A stretch of DNA of 64,000 nucleotides from Antarcticibacterium arcticum (lineage in GTDB: Bacteria > Bacteroidota > Bacteroidia > Flavobacteriales > Flavobacteriaceae): positions 1,984,001 to 2,048,000 of the forward strand of contig NZ_CP042476.1 of the NCBI RefSeq assembly GCF_007993795.1, given 5' to 3'. Shown one piece after another: positions 1 to 9,148 of the stretch. A program made the position numbers and the translations under genes. Under the pieces are notes generated by a model. It worked only from the letters and a program-made list of their open reading frames with translations, was not told the origin of the DNA and made no database searches. Each line of letters begins with the position of its first letter. Positions within the stretch are counted from its first letter, which is position 1.

Positions 1-2
1 TA

Positions 3-1343
3 AATGTTCGGTCTCGAGATAACAAGGATCGCTGGCTTGCCCAGCTTGACCCTCAAACCGGAGACCTTAAAACCCTGGATCGCCAGAGAGATGAAGCCTG
101 GATCGCAGGACCCGGCATTGGTCATTCTTTTGGAGGGGGAACTATTGGGTGGCTTCCCGATAATCGTCATATATATTTCCAGAGTGAAGAAAGCGGCTAT
201 TCTCACCTCTATCTCCTGGACGTAACCACAGGCAATAAAAAGGCACTTACCAGCGGAAAATTTGAAGTCTTTGACCCATCACTTTCCAAAGACCAGAAAC
301 ATTGGTTCTTTACAAGCAGCGATGTTGGGCCCGGAGAACGCCATTTTTATAAAATGCCGGTTATGGGAGGCCCAATGCAGAAACTTACCACTATGACGGG
401 AAATAATAATGTAAGTCTCTCTCCCGATGAAAAAAATATGGCAATCCTTTATTCATACAGCAATAAACCCTGGGAGCTTTATGTAAAAAGCACGAAAGCC
501 AATGCCACCGCTACCCAACTTACATCGGGTCAAAGTGAAGAATTTAAGGCTTATAGCTGGAGAGAGCCGGAGCTTGTACAATTTAAAGCGGAAGATGGAG
601 CTATGGTTCCTGCAAGGTTATATAAGCCCCAGGCAAATGTGAATAATGGAGCCGCTGTGATATTTGTTCATGGGGCAGGTTATTTACAGAATGTACATAA
701 ATGGTGGTCCAGCTATTTCAGGGAATATATGTTTCATAATTTGCTTACAGACCTGGGATATACTGTCCTTGATATAGACTACCGCGGAAGCGCCGGGTAT
801 GGGAGAGACTGGAGAACGGGAATTTATCGCCACATGGGAGGCAAAGATCTTTCAGACCATGTTGATGGTGCTAAATACCTTGTTGCTGAACATGGTGTGG
901 ACGAGGAAAATGTAGGTATTTACGGAGGCAGTTATGGTGGTTTCATAACTCTAATGGCTCTTTTTAACGAAGCCGAAACATTTAAAAGCGGGGCAGCCCT
1001 GCGTTCGGTTACAGACTGGGCTCATTATAATGACGGTTACACCTCCAATATCCTGAATACACCCGCCGAAGATCCCATTGCTTACAAACGGTCCTCCCCT
1101 ATTTATTTTGCTGAAGGTCTGGAAGGCAATCTTCTTATAGCTCATGGAATGGTAGATGTAAATGTACATTTTCAGGATGTGGTAAGGCTGGCTCAACGTC
1201 TTATTGAGCTGAAGAAAGAAAATTGGGAAATGGCGGTTTATCCTGTGGAAGACCACGGCTTTACTGAACCCAGCAGCTGGACAGATGAATACAGGAGAAT
1301 CCTGAAATTATTCAACGATACGCTCCTGGAGCAACAGAATTAA
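3..1343 (+). CDS. S9 family prolyl oligopeptidase/DPP IV-like peptidase, 5'-truncated
   Basis: C-terminal part of a serine peptidase of family S9. The reading frame is open from base 3 to the stop at 1341-1343, so the gene begins left of the window; the ATG at 354 is internal. The upstream residues (for example GWLPDNRHIYFQSEESGYSH) look like beta-propeller blades of the DPP IV type. The catalytic domain shows the nucleophile motif GGSYGG (Ser codon at 930), Asp in HGMVDVN (codon at 1155) and His in EDHGF (codon at 1254), in the usual Ser-Asp-His order. Such enzymes remove dipeptides or cleave oligopeptides in the periplasm. Family assignment is firm; substrate preference cannot be read here. 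A strong terminator follows. Confidence 0.93.
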   Translation, partial: NVRSRDNKDRWLAQLDPQTGDLKTLDRQRDEAWIAGPGIGHSFGGGTIGWLPDNRHIYFQSEESGYSHLYLLDVTTGNKKALTSGKFEVFDPSLSKDQKHWFFTSSDVGPGERHFYKMPVMGGPMQKLTTMTGNNNVSLSPDEKNMAILYSYSNKPWELYVKSTKANATATQLTSGQSEEFKAYSWREPELVQFKAEDGAMVPARLYKPQANVNNGAAVIFVHGAGYLQNVHKWWSSYFREYMFHNLLTDLGYTVLDIDYRGSAGYGRDWRTGIYRHMGGKDLSDHVDGAKYLVAEHGVDEENVGIYGGSYGGFITLMALFNEAETFKSGAALRSVTDWAHYNDGYTSNILNTPAEDPIAYKRSSPIYFAEGLEGNLLIAHGMVDVNVHFQDVVRLAQRLIELKKENWEMAVYPVEDHGFTEPSSWTDEYRRILKLFNDTLLEQQN

Positions 1344-1366
1344 TTTTTATTGCAATAACCCATCTT

Positions 1367-1405
1367 AAATTCAAAACCCGGAAATTATCTCCGGGTTTTG
1401 AATTT
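1367..1405. terminator. Bidirectional intrinsic terminator between S9 peptidase and rtcB
   Basis: A 15-bp perfect inverted repeat (1367-1381 with 1391-1405) has a GC-rich core CCCGG and A/T-rich flanks that supply a T-run on both strands. It sits between two convergent genes. Confidence 0.85.
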
Positions 1406-1417
1406 TCTATCTTTCTC

Positions 1418-2629
1418 TTAATCCTTATAAGGGTCAAAAGTGCCATCACCGGCCATAGCTACGCCAATGGGTTTTAACCTGTGAAGCACCTCAATTGTTT
1501 CTCCCTGATGCTTTAATACTTCATCGAGATTTTTATAGGCTTCAGGAGCTTCATCAGCTCCGCCACCGCGTAAAACTACCTTATTTTTCAACCGGGCCCG
1601 CACCGCATCAAAGTCTACCGCACCTTTGGAGACAATTGTGGGGCGCTTTCGGCCATCCTTTCCCCGAAGCCATTTTGTTTTTCCTGCCGCCTGCCTACGG
1701 GACATCACTCTTCCTGCCCCATGCACCGTAGAAAATAATCCTTCCCTGGAGAGTGGAGTATCTTTTCCTTTAATAATTACTGAAGTATCTTCCATATTGG
1801 CTCCTATAAAACCGGTTTGGCCAGGAAATGCAGGGGTACACCCCTTGCGCACCACCCAGTATTTTTCCCCGAAATGTTCCTCCTGCCATGCAAAATTGTG
1901 ATGATTGTGCACTTCAAATGTTGTTTCCCGGGTTCCCAGGATCTCCAATACTTTATTTACCACCACATCCCTTCCTGCATATGCGTATTCTCCTGCCAGA
2001 TTCATGGCTGCGATATATTCCTGCCCAATGGCAGAATCAAGATCAAAAAGAATAGGTTTGGAATCCATTCCACCCTCCTTTGCGGGATCAAAAAATCCTT
2101 TATTCTGGGACATCGCTATAAATCCTGTGGTGGTTTTATGGCCGAAGCCGCGGGAACCAAAATGGACACCAATCCATAAATAACCCTCCTCATCTTCAAA
2201 TAGGTCTACAAAATGATTTCCCGCCCCTACTGTTCCCAGTTGTTCTGTGGCAAGATCAAGAAGTTTACGCTGTGGGGAGAAATCGGCTTTTGCTATTTTG
2301 TCAAATACAGGATTATCCAGGGGTTCGTTATTGATACGCCCTACCCCAAAGGAAATTCGCCTGTAGATCTCATCCATTACTTTAGGCACATTAACATCGG
2401 CCGCTTTAATAGAGGTCCGCACGGCTTTGTTGCCACAGGCAATATCAAATCCTACCCCGGAGAGTGATATATGATCCTTATAAGCCACAGCCCCACCAAT
2501 AGGATGACCGTAGCCGTAATGAGCATCTGCAGTAAGTACTGCCAAATCCTCGGGACCAAAACAGTTTTTGATCTGGGCAATGGATTTCTCGTCAATAAGT
2601 TCTTTTCCAAATATGGTTAACCTTGGCAT
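1418..2629 (-). CDS. rtcB: RtcB-family RNA-splicing ligase
   Basis: A 403-residue RtcB protein, which joins RNA ends bearing 2',3'-cyclic phosphate or 3'-phosphate to 5'-OH using GTP and Mn2+. The metal-site motif is visible as FDIACGNKAVRTS (Asp62 and Cys65), followed by GAGNHFVDL, VHFGSRGFGH, EVHNHHNF and VHGAGRVMSRRQA. The C-terminal HRLKPIGVAMAGDG segment probably carries the guanylylated His. Length fits the bacterial family. It is monocistronic, transcribed leftward and convergent with the S9 peptidase. No RNA cyclase (rtcA) or sigma-54 regulator (rtcR) lies nearby, so a role in RNA repair rather than the E. coli-type rtc operon is inferred. Confidence 0.95.
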   Translation of the reverse strand: MPRLTIFGKELIDEKSIAQIKNCFGPEDLAVLTADAHYGYGHPIGGAVAYKDHISLSGVGFDIACGNKAVRTSIKAADVNVPKVMDEIYRRISFGVGRINNEPLDNPVFDKIAKADFSPQRKLLDLATEQLGTVGAGNHFVDLFEDEEGYLWIGVHFGSRGFGHKTTTGFIAMSQNKGFFDPAKEGGMDSKPILFDLDSAIGQEYIAAMNLAGEYAYAGRDVVVNKVLEILGTRETTFEVHNHHNFAWQEEHFGEKYWVVRKGCTPAFPGQTGFIGANMEDTSVIIKGKDTPLSREGLFSTVHGAGRVMSRRQAAGKTKWLRGKDGRKRPTIVSKGAVDFDAVRARLKNKVVLRGGGADEAPEAYKNLDEVLKHQGETIEVLHRLKPIGVAMAGDGTFDPYKD

Positions 2630-2833
2630 AATCCCTCTTTTTGCCTAAAGAAAACAAATATTCAACCAAACTATTTGAAGAAAATATTAAAGTTTGATGG
2701 CCATTATGGAGATCTTTTAAACTGCATATTCTACTTCAGCCAGGTCTAAAACTTAAAAAAAAGTTATGTTTCAGGCATTCGGGCGTTGAAAATATTAGAA
2801 ACCCTTAATTTTAAATTTAAATAAGAAAATTAG

Positions 2834-3880
2834 ATGAAAAACATAAAAATTGGAATGGCGGGTTATGGAAAAGGCGGAAGGATATATAACGCACCCATCA
2901 TTTCCAGCATAGATGGTTTTAAGATCTCTAAGATCATGACAACAGATCCCTTAAATACAGCTGCGGCCAGGGAGGATTTTCCAGATGCCCGCATTGTAGC
3001 AAAAATTGATGATATTACCAATGACCCGGCCATAGACCTGGTAGTTATTACTGCACCAAATCATTTACATAAAAAACTGGCCAAGAAAGCCCTTACTGCA
3101 GGCAAACATGTGGTAGTTGAAAAACCTTTTACACCTACTGTAAAAGAGGCAGAGGAATTGATCAAACTTGCCAATAAAAATAACCTGGTACTCACTGTTA
3201 ATCATAACAGAAGATGGGACAGTGATTTTCTCACGGTAGAAAAGCTCATAGAAAATAAAAAGCTGGGAGAGATCGTAGATTATGAATCTCATTTTGACCG
3301 GTATCGCAGTGAAGTTCCCGGAGGCTGGAAAGAGGATATAAAGAATCCGGGGAGTGGAATCCTTTATGATCTGGGAAGTCATTTAATAGATCAGGCCCTC
3401 GTATTGTTTGGTACGCCTACTGAGGTATTTGCCGATCTTCGTGCCCAGAGAAAAAACGCAGAAGTCCCTGATAATTTTGAGGTTTTACTGTTCTATCCGA
3501 ATTTAAAAGTGAGCCTTAACGGGGGAATGCTGGTAAACCTTAAAGGTCCTGCGTTTGCGGTTCACGGAAGAAAGGGAAGTTTCCTGAAATACGGAGCCGA
3601 CCCTCAGGAAGAAATGTTGAAAAACGGATTAAAACCGGCAGGTAACTGGGGCTGGGGAATGGAAGCCCAGGAGCTTTGGGGAAAATTCAATCTTCAGGAA
3701 GATTCCGGGACTATAGAGAGTGAGGTGGGAGATTACAGGAAATTCTATCAAAACGTGCAGGAAGTAATCAAGGGAAAGGAAGAACTAATCGTAAAACCCG
3801 AACAGGCGAGGGATGTTATAAAAATAATTGAACTTGCCATGCAAAGCAATAAGGAAAAACGCCGGGTAGCATTTCAATAA
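2834..3880 (+). CDS. Gfo/Idh/MocA family NAD(P)-dependent oxidoreductase
   Basis: A 348-residue soluble dehydrogenase. The N-terminal Rossmann fold starts at GMAGYGKGGRIYNAP, a variant of GxGxxG. The family motif VEKPFTPT (about residues 95-102) contains the catalytic Lys, and DLGSHLIDQAL supplies the His of the active site. Overall it resembles the YdgJ-like subgroup that oxidises sugars or inositol-like substrates. The ATG at 2834 is preceded by an AT-rich leader. It stands alone between rtcB (divergent) and a convergent symporter gene. The exact substrate cannot be told from sequence. Confidence 0.9.
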   Translation: MKNIKIGMAGYGKGGRIYNAPIISSIDGFKISKIMTTDPLNTAAAREDFPDARIVAKIDDITNDPAIDLVVITAPNHLHKKLAKKALTAGKHVVVEKPFTPTVKEAEELIKLANKNNLVLTVNHNRRWDSDFLTVEKLIENKKLGEIVDYESHFDRYRSEVPGGWKEDIKNPGSGILYDLGSHLIDQALVLFGTPTEVFADLRAQRKNAEVPDNFEVLLFYPNLKVSLNGGMLVNLKGPAFAVHGRKGSFLKYGADPQEEMLKNGLKPAGNWGWGMEAQELWGKFNLQEDSGTIESEVGDYRKFYQNVQEVIKGKEELIVKPEQARDVIKIIELAMQSNKEKRRVAFQ

Positions 3881-3895
3881 ACTAACATTTTTTAT

Positions 3896-3934
3896 AAATA
3901 CAAACAGCGGGATGAACTCCCGCTGTTTGTATTT
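3896..3934. terminator. Bidirectional intrinsic terminator
   Basis: A perfect 17-bp inverted repeat (3896-3912 with 3918-3934, loop TGAAC) has a GC-rich core AGCGGGA and A/T ends. It serves the convergent oxidoreductase and symporter genes. Confidence 0.9.
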
Positions 3935-3953
3935 TTATTTTTGGATGTGTCTA

Positions 3954-5354
3954 CTAATCTTCTACTTTTAATCTGACCGTATTTTTAGCCTTCATTCTGG
4001 CAAAATAACTTTTAGCCTCTTTGAGTACCCTTGGTGCAAGGATAAGTGTTGAGATCATTGTTGGTATTGCCATAAGGGCAAAAAATCCGTCAATAAGGTT
4101 TATCATCATACTCAGCGAGGTAGTGGCACCAATCAATATACTAAGGATATAGAAATAATTATAATAATGTTTTTTATCGGCCCCTATTAGAAAGGATAAA
4201 CACTTGGTTCCATAATAAGAATATGAGAACAGGGATGATATACTGAATATGGCTATACACAACATTAATAAATAATGCCCGAAAAACGGGATAGCCTGGT
4301 CAAAGGCGGCTGCCGTAAGACTTACCCCACTTTCCTCTGTAGACTGCCACACTCCTGTAACCAGAATAGCCAGTGCAGTTAGGGTACAAACTATGAGGGT
4401 ATCTATGGCAGGCCCAAGCATTGCTACAAGGCCTTCGCGTACCGGTTCATTTGTTTTTGCCGCACCGTGGGCCATTGGAGATGTACCAATTCCAGCTTCA
4501 TTGGAAAATGCTCCCCTTCTTATTCCAAGAATTATAAGTCCGCCAAGCATTCCTCCCAGGAAGGAATCTCCCTTAAAATTATTGGCTTGAAAAGCATCGG
4601 TAAAAATGAGTGAAAAATAATGAGGGACCTGTTCGATATTTACCGCCAGGATTATAATCACGGAAACAAAATATAACAAAACCATAGTGGGAACCAATTT
4701 TCCCACAGTTTTACTTATCCTGTCCAATCCGCCAAAAATAACAACCGAGGTTAATCCTACCAGGATCAAGCCAATGATAAGATCTGTTCCAAAACCTAAA
4801 GGCACGCCGTTTGGTGCCAGCACGATATAATTAATTGCCTGGGTCAACTGGTTAACATTAAAAACAGGAAGGGCTCCAACAAGGCCTGCAATACTAAAGA
4901 AAACAGCGAGCGCTTTCCATTTTTTCCCAAGACCTTCCACAATAAAATACATGGGGCCTCCCTGCAGTTGGCCTTCACTATCTTTACCCCGGTACATAAC
5001 CGCCAGGGTGCAGGTGAAGAATTTTGTTGCCATTCCAATAACAGCGCTTATCCACATCCAAAAGATCGCACCGGGGCCACCAATGGCTATTGCCACAGCC
5101 ACTCCTGCAATATTTCCCATTCCCACGGTGGCTGCAAGGGCGGTTGCCAGTGCCTGAAAATGGCTTATTTCACCCGGATCATCGGGGTTATCATATTTCC
5201 CTCTTAAAACCTGCACAGCGTGAATTAGGAACCGGAAAGGAAGAAATTTTGAAATTACAAGAAGGTAGAATCCGCCGCCTATGAGTAAAATAATTAAGGG
5301 GATTCCCCAAACGAAAGATGCAAATTGGGCAATGAAATTGTCTAGTGTGGCCAT
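3954..5354 (-). CDS. Alanine/glycine:cation symporter (AGCS family)
   Basis: A 466-residue polytopic inner-membrane protein of the sodium:alanine symporter family. The signature GMGNIAGVAVAIAIGGPGA followed by FWMWISAVIGMATKF lies near residues 75-110, and a second conserved block GIRRGAFSNEAGIGTSPMAH occurs in the middle. Multiple hydrophobic helices span the length, as expected for about 10-11 segments. It imports alanine or glycine with Na+. It is monocistronic and faces the lipoprotein gene at 5510 divergently. Confidence 0.94.
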   Translation of the reverse strand: MATLDNFIAQFASFVWGIPLIILLIGGGFYLLVISKFLPFRFLIHAVQVLRGKYDNPDDPGEISHFQALATALAATVGMGNIAGVAVAIAIGGPGAIFWMWISAVIGMATKFFTCTLAVMYRGKDSEGQLQGGPMYFIVEGLGKKWKALAVFFSIAGLVGALPVFNVNQLTQAINYIVLAPNGVPLGFGTDLIIGLILVGLTSVVIFGGLDRISKTVGKLVPTMVLLYFVSVIIILAVNIEQVPHYFSLIFTDAFQANNFKGDSFLGGMLGGLIILGIRRGAFSNEAGIGTSPMAHGAAKTNEPVREGLVAMLGPAIDTLIVCTLTALAILVTGVWQSTEESGVSLTAAAFDQAIPFFGHYLLMLCIAIFSISSLFSYSYYGTKCLSFLIGADKKHYYNYFYILSILIGATTSLSMMINLIDGFFALMAIPTMISTLILAPRVLKEAKSYFARMKAKNTVRLKVED

Positions 5355-5509
5355 AAAGCAAATATAGCATTTGGAGGGTATTTCACAAATATTAAAAAAG
5401 CCCGTCAGATCAAGTACTCTTCAAAAAAAATAATATTTCACGCAACCATCCGGAGATTTTCGGTCATATAGGTAGAAACCATTTTAAAATTAAATCTGAA
5501 CAAACACCA

Positions 5510-5968
5510 ATGAAAAAATTAGTATTATTTTTAACAGCCTCTTTAATCCTTAGCAGTTGTTCTATTGAAAATGACGGGCCACGCATTGCTGCCGACTTTG
5601 CTGAAGTGACAGAAATTGAATTGCCTGAATTTTTTGAACAAGGCAAAACTTATGAAATAAAGGTGACCTACCTTCTTCCCACTGCCTGCCATACGGCCGC
5701 GGGATTGGAAGTAAAAAGAGGAAATGCAGAAGGCCCGGGGCGCCGGGATATTTATGTAGCAGGAGTTGCCACTTATGATCAAAATGTGGTAACCTGCAAC
5801 AGGCAAAGTGAGGATCTTGAGAAAACTGCAAAATTTGCAATAGGCATTGATGAGGAAGATCCCTATACCTTTTATCTTTGGACAGGATTAGACAACGATC
5901 TTGAAAATGAATTTACAATTATTGAAGTTCCCGTAGTTGGACCCGGCGAACCTAATCCAGGCGAGTAG
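5510..5968 (+). CDS. Hypothetical lipoprotein
   Basis: A 152-residue secreted lipoprotein of unknown function. The N-terminus has Lys residues, a hydrophobic stretch and a lipobox ending at Cys17 (ILSSC). The mature part is acidic and probably beta-rich, with two further Cys in TACHTA and VVTCNRQ that could form a disulphide. It lies 39 bp upstream of an ECF sigma factor gene in the same direction and may be co-transcribed with it. I do not recognise a named family. Confidence 0.8.
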   Translation: MKKLVLFLTASLILSSCSIENDGPRIAADFAEVTEIELPEFFEQGKTYEIKVTYLLPTACHTAAGLEVKRGNAEGPGRRDIYVAGVATYDQNVVTCNRQSEDLEKTAKFAIGIDEEDPYTFYLWTGLDNDLENEFTIIEVPVVGPGEPNPGE

Positions 5969-6007
5969 GAATATATAAGCTAGTTATATGAAGCAAATTA
6001 CTGCAAG

Positions 6008-6550
6008 GTGAGTTTAGAAAAACTCATACATAGATGTACCCAACAGGATATAAAGGCCCAGGAATGGCTTTACCGGGAATACTCGGGAAAGCTGTTTACC
6101 CTGTGTCTTAAATACTCCGGCAGCTATGAAGAGGCCAAAGACAACCTGCAGGACAGCTTTTTAAAGATCTTTGAAAATATCTCCCAATACTCGGGAAAAG
6201 GAACTTTTGAGGGATGGATCACCCGTATTACCATAAATACTGCCCTTAAGAAAGCGGCCAAACCCGGTGTATTTCTAACCCTCATTGAGGAAGTGCCCAA
6301 TGAACCGGAGATTGAAGTAGACGACGAGATAGTTTCAGGGGATTTCTTAATTGAAATAATACAGGAGTTACCGGACAGGTATCGCCACGTATTTAACCTT
6401 CATTCTATGGAGGGATATACCCATAAGGAGATAGCTGTAATGCTCAATATCTCTGAAGGAACATCAAAATCAAATCTGGCCCGGGCAAGGGCAAAACTAA
6501 AGGAAAGGATAGAAACCTACCAAAATTCCCGCAAGACGCGATTATTATGA
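6008..6550 (+). CDS. ECF RNA polymerase sigma factor
   Basis: A 180-residue sigma-70 family protein of the extracytoplasmic-function type. Region 2 is seen in EWLYREYSGKLFTLCLKYSG and the following DNLQDSFLKIF block (residues about 19-60); region 4 is seen in ELPDRYRHVFNLHSMEGYTHKEIA with SEGTSKSNLARARAKL. The start is GTG at 6008, the only start that keeps region 2 complete. The stop overlaps the next gene by 4 bp (ATGA), so translation is coupled with the membrane protein that follows and probably controls it. Target promoters are unknown. Confidence 0.93.
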   Translation: MSLEKLIHRCTQQDIKAQEWLYREYSGKLFTLCLKYSGSYEEAKDNLQDSFLKIFENISQYSGKGTFEGWITRITINTALKKAAKPGVFLTLIEEVPNEPEIEVDDEIVSGDFLIEIIQELPDRYRHVFNLHSMEGYTHKEIAVMLNISEGTSKSNLARARAKLKERIETYQNSRKTRLL

Positions 6551-7836
6551 AAGAGAATATTGATCAACTGTATAACCGGAAGCTGAAAGGGGTAGAAACC
6601 CCTCCGCCGGACGATGTATGGAAAAATATATCCTCCCGGCTTCCGCAGAAAGAAACAAAAAAGAGGGCATTCCCACTTTGGTATAAAGTAGGGGGAGTTG
6701 CCGCCGCTCTTGCTTTATTGTTCTTTATAGGAAATGATGTTTTTACTACTTCGGGTAATCCCGATGTTCAAATTGTGTGGGAAGCAGATCCTTCCGCAGA
6801 AATTAAAAAGGACCTTTTACCATCTGACTTTAGCAATAACCAAATATCTGGCACTTCAAAGCTGCTGGAAAGCCTTATAATTAAAAATAACAACAATTCA
6901 GGTTCCAAGGTACCTTCAGAAAACAAACCTGCCGTCAATTCAAAATCGGGGGACGCCTATTTCAAGGAATTAGAGGAGGCACCTGAATTCTCATTGACCC
7001 CTACAAGTACATATACCTTTTTTGAACATAACAATGTTGCTTTTCAGGAGGAAATGCAAGAGCAGCAACACCTACAACAAATCATTGAAGAGGAAATTAA
7101 AACGGGAAACCTGGCAACCGTACAAAATGAGATCGATCAACCGGAGGATGAGACGGTTAAAAATCCTAAAATGTTAAAAAGGTTGAGTATTACTCCCACT
7201 GCCGGGGCGGTGTATCTTGATAATATGGGCAGCGGTAATTTTATAGATAACGGTTTTGAAAATAATAAAAGCAGCGGTGAGGTGTCTATGGCATATGGTG
7301 TGCAGCTAGCATATCAACTTACCGATAAAATAAAGATACGTTCCGGGGTAAATAAAGTGGACCTTAGCTACAATACAAGGGATATAAATTATTCCTCGGC
7401 CTTAAACGCGGTGGCACTTGGAGGTTCAGGAACTCTGGATAACAGCGCCGGCATGGCACTTTCCATTGCGGCCCCAATGGCCGGAAATCTCAATCAAAGA
7501 ATGGGTTTCATAGAAATCCCGTTGGAATTTGAATTAGCGCTTTCAGATAAAAAATTAGGATTGAATATAATTGCCGGGGGAAGTACTCTCTTCCTGGATA
7601 ATAATATGGTTTCCTTAAATTCTCCCGAATTCTCAACAGATCTTGGCCAGGCTCAAAACCTGAACTCTATAAGTTACAGTGCTAATATTGGCCTTGGGGT
7701 AAACTATTCACTGTCTTCAAGATTGTTATGGAACCTTGAACCTGTTTTCAAGTATCAGCTTAACACCTTCAACAATACTGCCGGAGTTAATCCTTATTAT
7801 TTAGGCCTCTACTCGGGATTTAGCTTTAAATTCTAA
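6547..7836 (+). CDS. Anti-sigma-like inner-membrane segment fused to outer-membrane beta-barrel domain
   Basis: A 429-residue protein translated with the ECF sigma gene (4-bp overlap). The first 45 residues are cytoplasmic-like and charged (PPPDDVWKNISSRLP), followed by one transmembrane helix at about 47-63 (VGGVAAALALLFFIG). A low-complexity linker (about 70-210) comes next, then a region ending in Phe (GLYSGFSFKF) with alternating aromatic/hydrophobic strands resembling the PorT-like outer-membrane barrel. The architecture suggests a sigma regulator physically linking inner membrane and envelope. Whether the barrel truly inserts in the outer membrane is inference. Compare the split arrangement at 29584-31986. 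Confidence 0.8.
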   Translation: MKENIDQLYNRKLKGVETPPPDDVWKNISSRLPQKETKKRAFPLWYKVGGVAAALALLFFIGNDVFTTSGNPDVQIVWEADPSAEIKKDLLPSDFSNNQISGTSKLLESLIIKNNNNSGSKVPSENKPAVNSKSGDAYFKELEEAPEFSLTPTSTYTFFEHNNVAFQEEMQEQQHLQQIIEEEIKTGNLATVQNEIDQPEDETVKNPKMLKRLSITPTAGAVYLDNMGSGNFIDNGFENNKSSGEVSMAYGVQLAYQLTDKIKIRSGVNKVDLSYNTRDINYSSALNAVALGGSGTLDNSAGMALSIAAPMAGNLNQRMGFIEIPLEFELALSDKKLGLNIIAGGSTLFLDNNMVSLNSPEFSTDLGQAQNLNSISYSANIGLGVNYSLSSRLLWNLEPVFKYQLNTFNNTAGVNPYYLGLYSGFSFKF

Positions 7837-7859
7837 TCCCGCATTTCTGGTGAAAAATA

Positions 7860-7921
7860 AAATACCGGCCTCAATTCACCAGAGAGGCCCTACCCAATCT
7901 GTAGAACAAGAACCGGTATTT
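7860..7921. terminator. Nested bidirectional terminator
   Basis: Outer arms AAATACCGG (7860-7868) and CCGGTATTT (7913-7921) enclose a second possible stem GGCCTC/GAGGCC. It lies between the convergent barrel gene and the response regulator. The two stems share bases, so alternative folds are possible. Confidence 0.6.
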
Positions 7922-7925
7922 CTTC

Positions 7926-8591
7926 TTAAATTAATTTAAGATCTTTTACGATCCCTATTAAGTGAGGTGTGGTTTTCGCACCAAACTCATCCCTCATTTC
8001 CTTGAGGCTTTTTTCAATAGCACTTTTACTGCCTGGAGAGATTTTCAATTGTTTAAACTTTTCCTGAATCTCATCCTGGGTGAGGCCCTGGGAGATATAG
8101 GTGAGAAGTTTGATCTCAAAATCACTCAACAGGATTAAATTTTCCTGTTTCAGGCTTCGTTCAATACGCGGGGAGTTATAAGTCTTCCCGGCATAAATAT
8201 TTACAATCGCTTCTTTTAATTCTTTCATCCCCTGCCTGTCTTTGCACACATAAGCATCAATATTTCCTGAATCCCAAAGGGTTTTTACAGTATGAGGCTG
8301 GTCCTCTATAGAATTCACGATTACTTTAAGTTGAGGGTTTTCCTTTTTCAAAATGGCGATAAGATCCTTTCCTGAAGTTATCTTCTCCTCCCTGTGATCA
8401 CTTTTAAATGAAAGATCACAAATAAGAAGATCAAATGCCTCCCCGTCCATCTGGGCTCGTTTGGCTTTTAAATAGGCATTATCACAATATTGGGCATATT
8501 CCACCTGCTGCACATTGAATTCCTTCAAAACACTAGCCACAGCATGATTTATGCTGTCTATATCATCGGCAACCAAAACCTTTTTAAACAT
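7926..8591 (-). CDS. NarL/FixJ-type response regulator
   Basis: A 221-residue two-domain regulator. The receiver shows the acidic pair in VLVADDID (residues 5-12), the phospho-acceptor Asp in LLICDLSF (about residue 59) and the Lys in YVCKDRQG. The C-terminus (about 150-221) is a LuxR-like helix-turn-helix (LLSDFEIKLLTYISQGLTQD with EKSLKEMRDEFGAK), but the recognition helix departs from the standard spacing. No histidine kinase gene lies beside it, so it is an orphan whose partner must be elsewhere. Monocistronic and leftward. Confidence 0.85.
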   Translation of the reverse strand: MFKKVLVADDIDSINHAVASVLKEFNVQQVEYAQYCDNAYLKAKRAQMDGEAFDLLICDLSFKSDHREEKITSGKDLIAILKKENPQLKVIVNSIEDQPHTVKTLWDSGNIDAYVCKDRQGMKELKEAIVNIYAGKTYNSPRIERSLKQENLILLSDFEIKLLTYISQGLTQDEIQEKFKQLKISPGSKSAIEKSLKEMRDEFGAKTTPHLIGIVKDLKLI

Positions 8592-8851
8592 ACTACCAGT
8601 TATTTCGGAATTTGTAATTTATAGTAATTACTTTTCCCTCGCTCTTGACCAAAAGTAATACTTCGGTTTAAAAGGAAATTACGGTTTTCCACATTTGGGC
8701 AAAGCTTTCGGTTTTTATCAGGTGTTGGTAGTGGAAAAACAGCTTAAAAGAAAGGTGGAAAAAATTAACACAAAATCCCGGCTGTTTTACGGTTTCCCGT
8801 AAGGATATAATTGTCTCCCACATTACATTTACCTTCCAAATCTGCCCCAAG

Positions 8852-8989
8852 ATGATAAATTTTATATTCCTTCTTCTTTTATTCCTGGCACTTATAGGTT
8901 TATTAAGGCTCATTAGAAGTAACCGGAAACAGGAAAAATTCATTAAATGCGAACTTGAAACCCAGAGAACGCAGAAAGAAGAAGGGTAA
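8852..8989 (+). CDS. Possible small single-span membrane protein, 45 aa
   Basis: An ATG at 8852 opens a 45-residue frame ending at TAA 8987-8989. It has a hydrophobic helix (NFIFLLLLFLALIGLL, residues 3-18) followed by a positive, then mixed-charge tail (RLIRSNRKQEKF). This is the classic layout of a small inner-membrane protein. It lies in an otherwise empty 557-bp interval between the response regulator and the repeat-protein gene. No clear ribosome-binding site or promoter is seen, and in the rest of the interval I see no feature. Existence is plausible, not proven. Confidence 0.4.
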   Translation: MINFIFLLLLFLALIGLLRLIRSNRKQEKFIKCELETQRTQKEEG

Positions 8990-9148
8990 TTTTTCCATTG
9001 AAACACAAGCGCCAGCAGAGGTTTTAAAGCTTCCAACGTCCGGCACAAACTTACCGGATTTTTAAACGGCACATAACTTGCATAGTTAAATTAGGACCAG
9101 CCATGAATTGGCTTAGTTCACTAACTATTTAATATAAAAACCAAAGTT

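Noticed and set aside
354..1343. Complete 329-residue peptidase starting at ATG 354
   Set aside because: The frame is open to the window edge with propeller-like sequence, so 354 is internal and the gene is truncated by the window.
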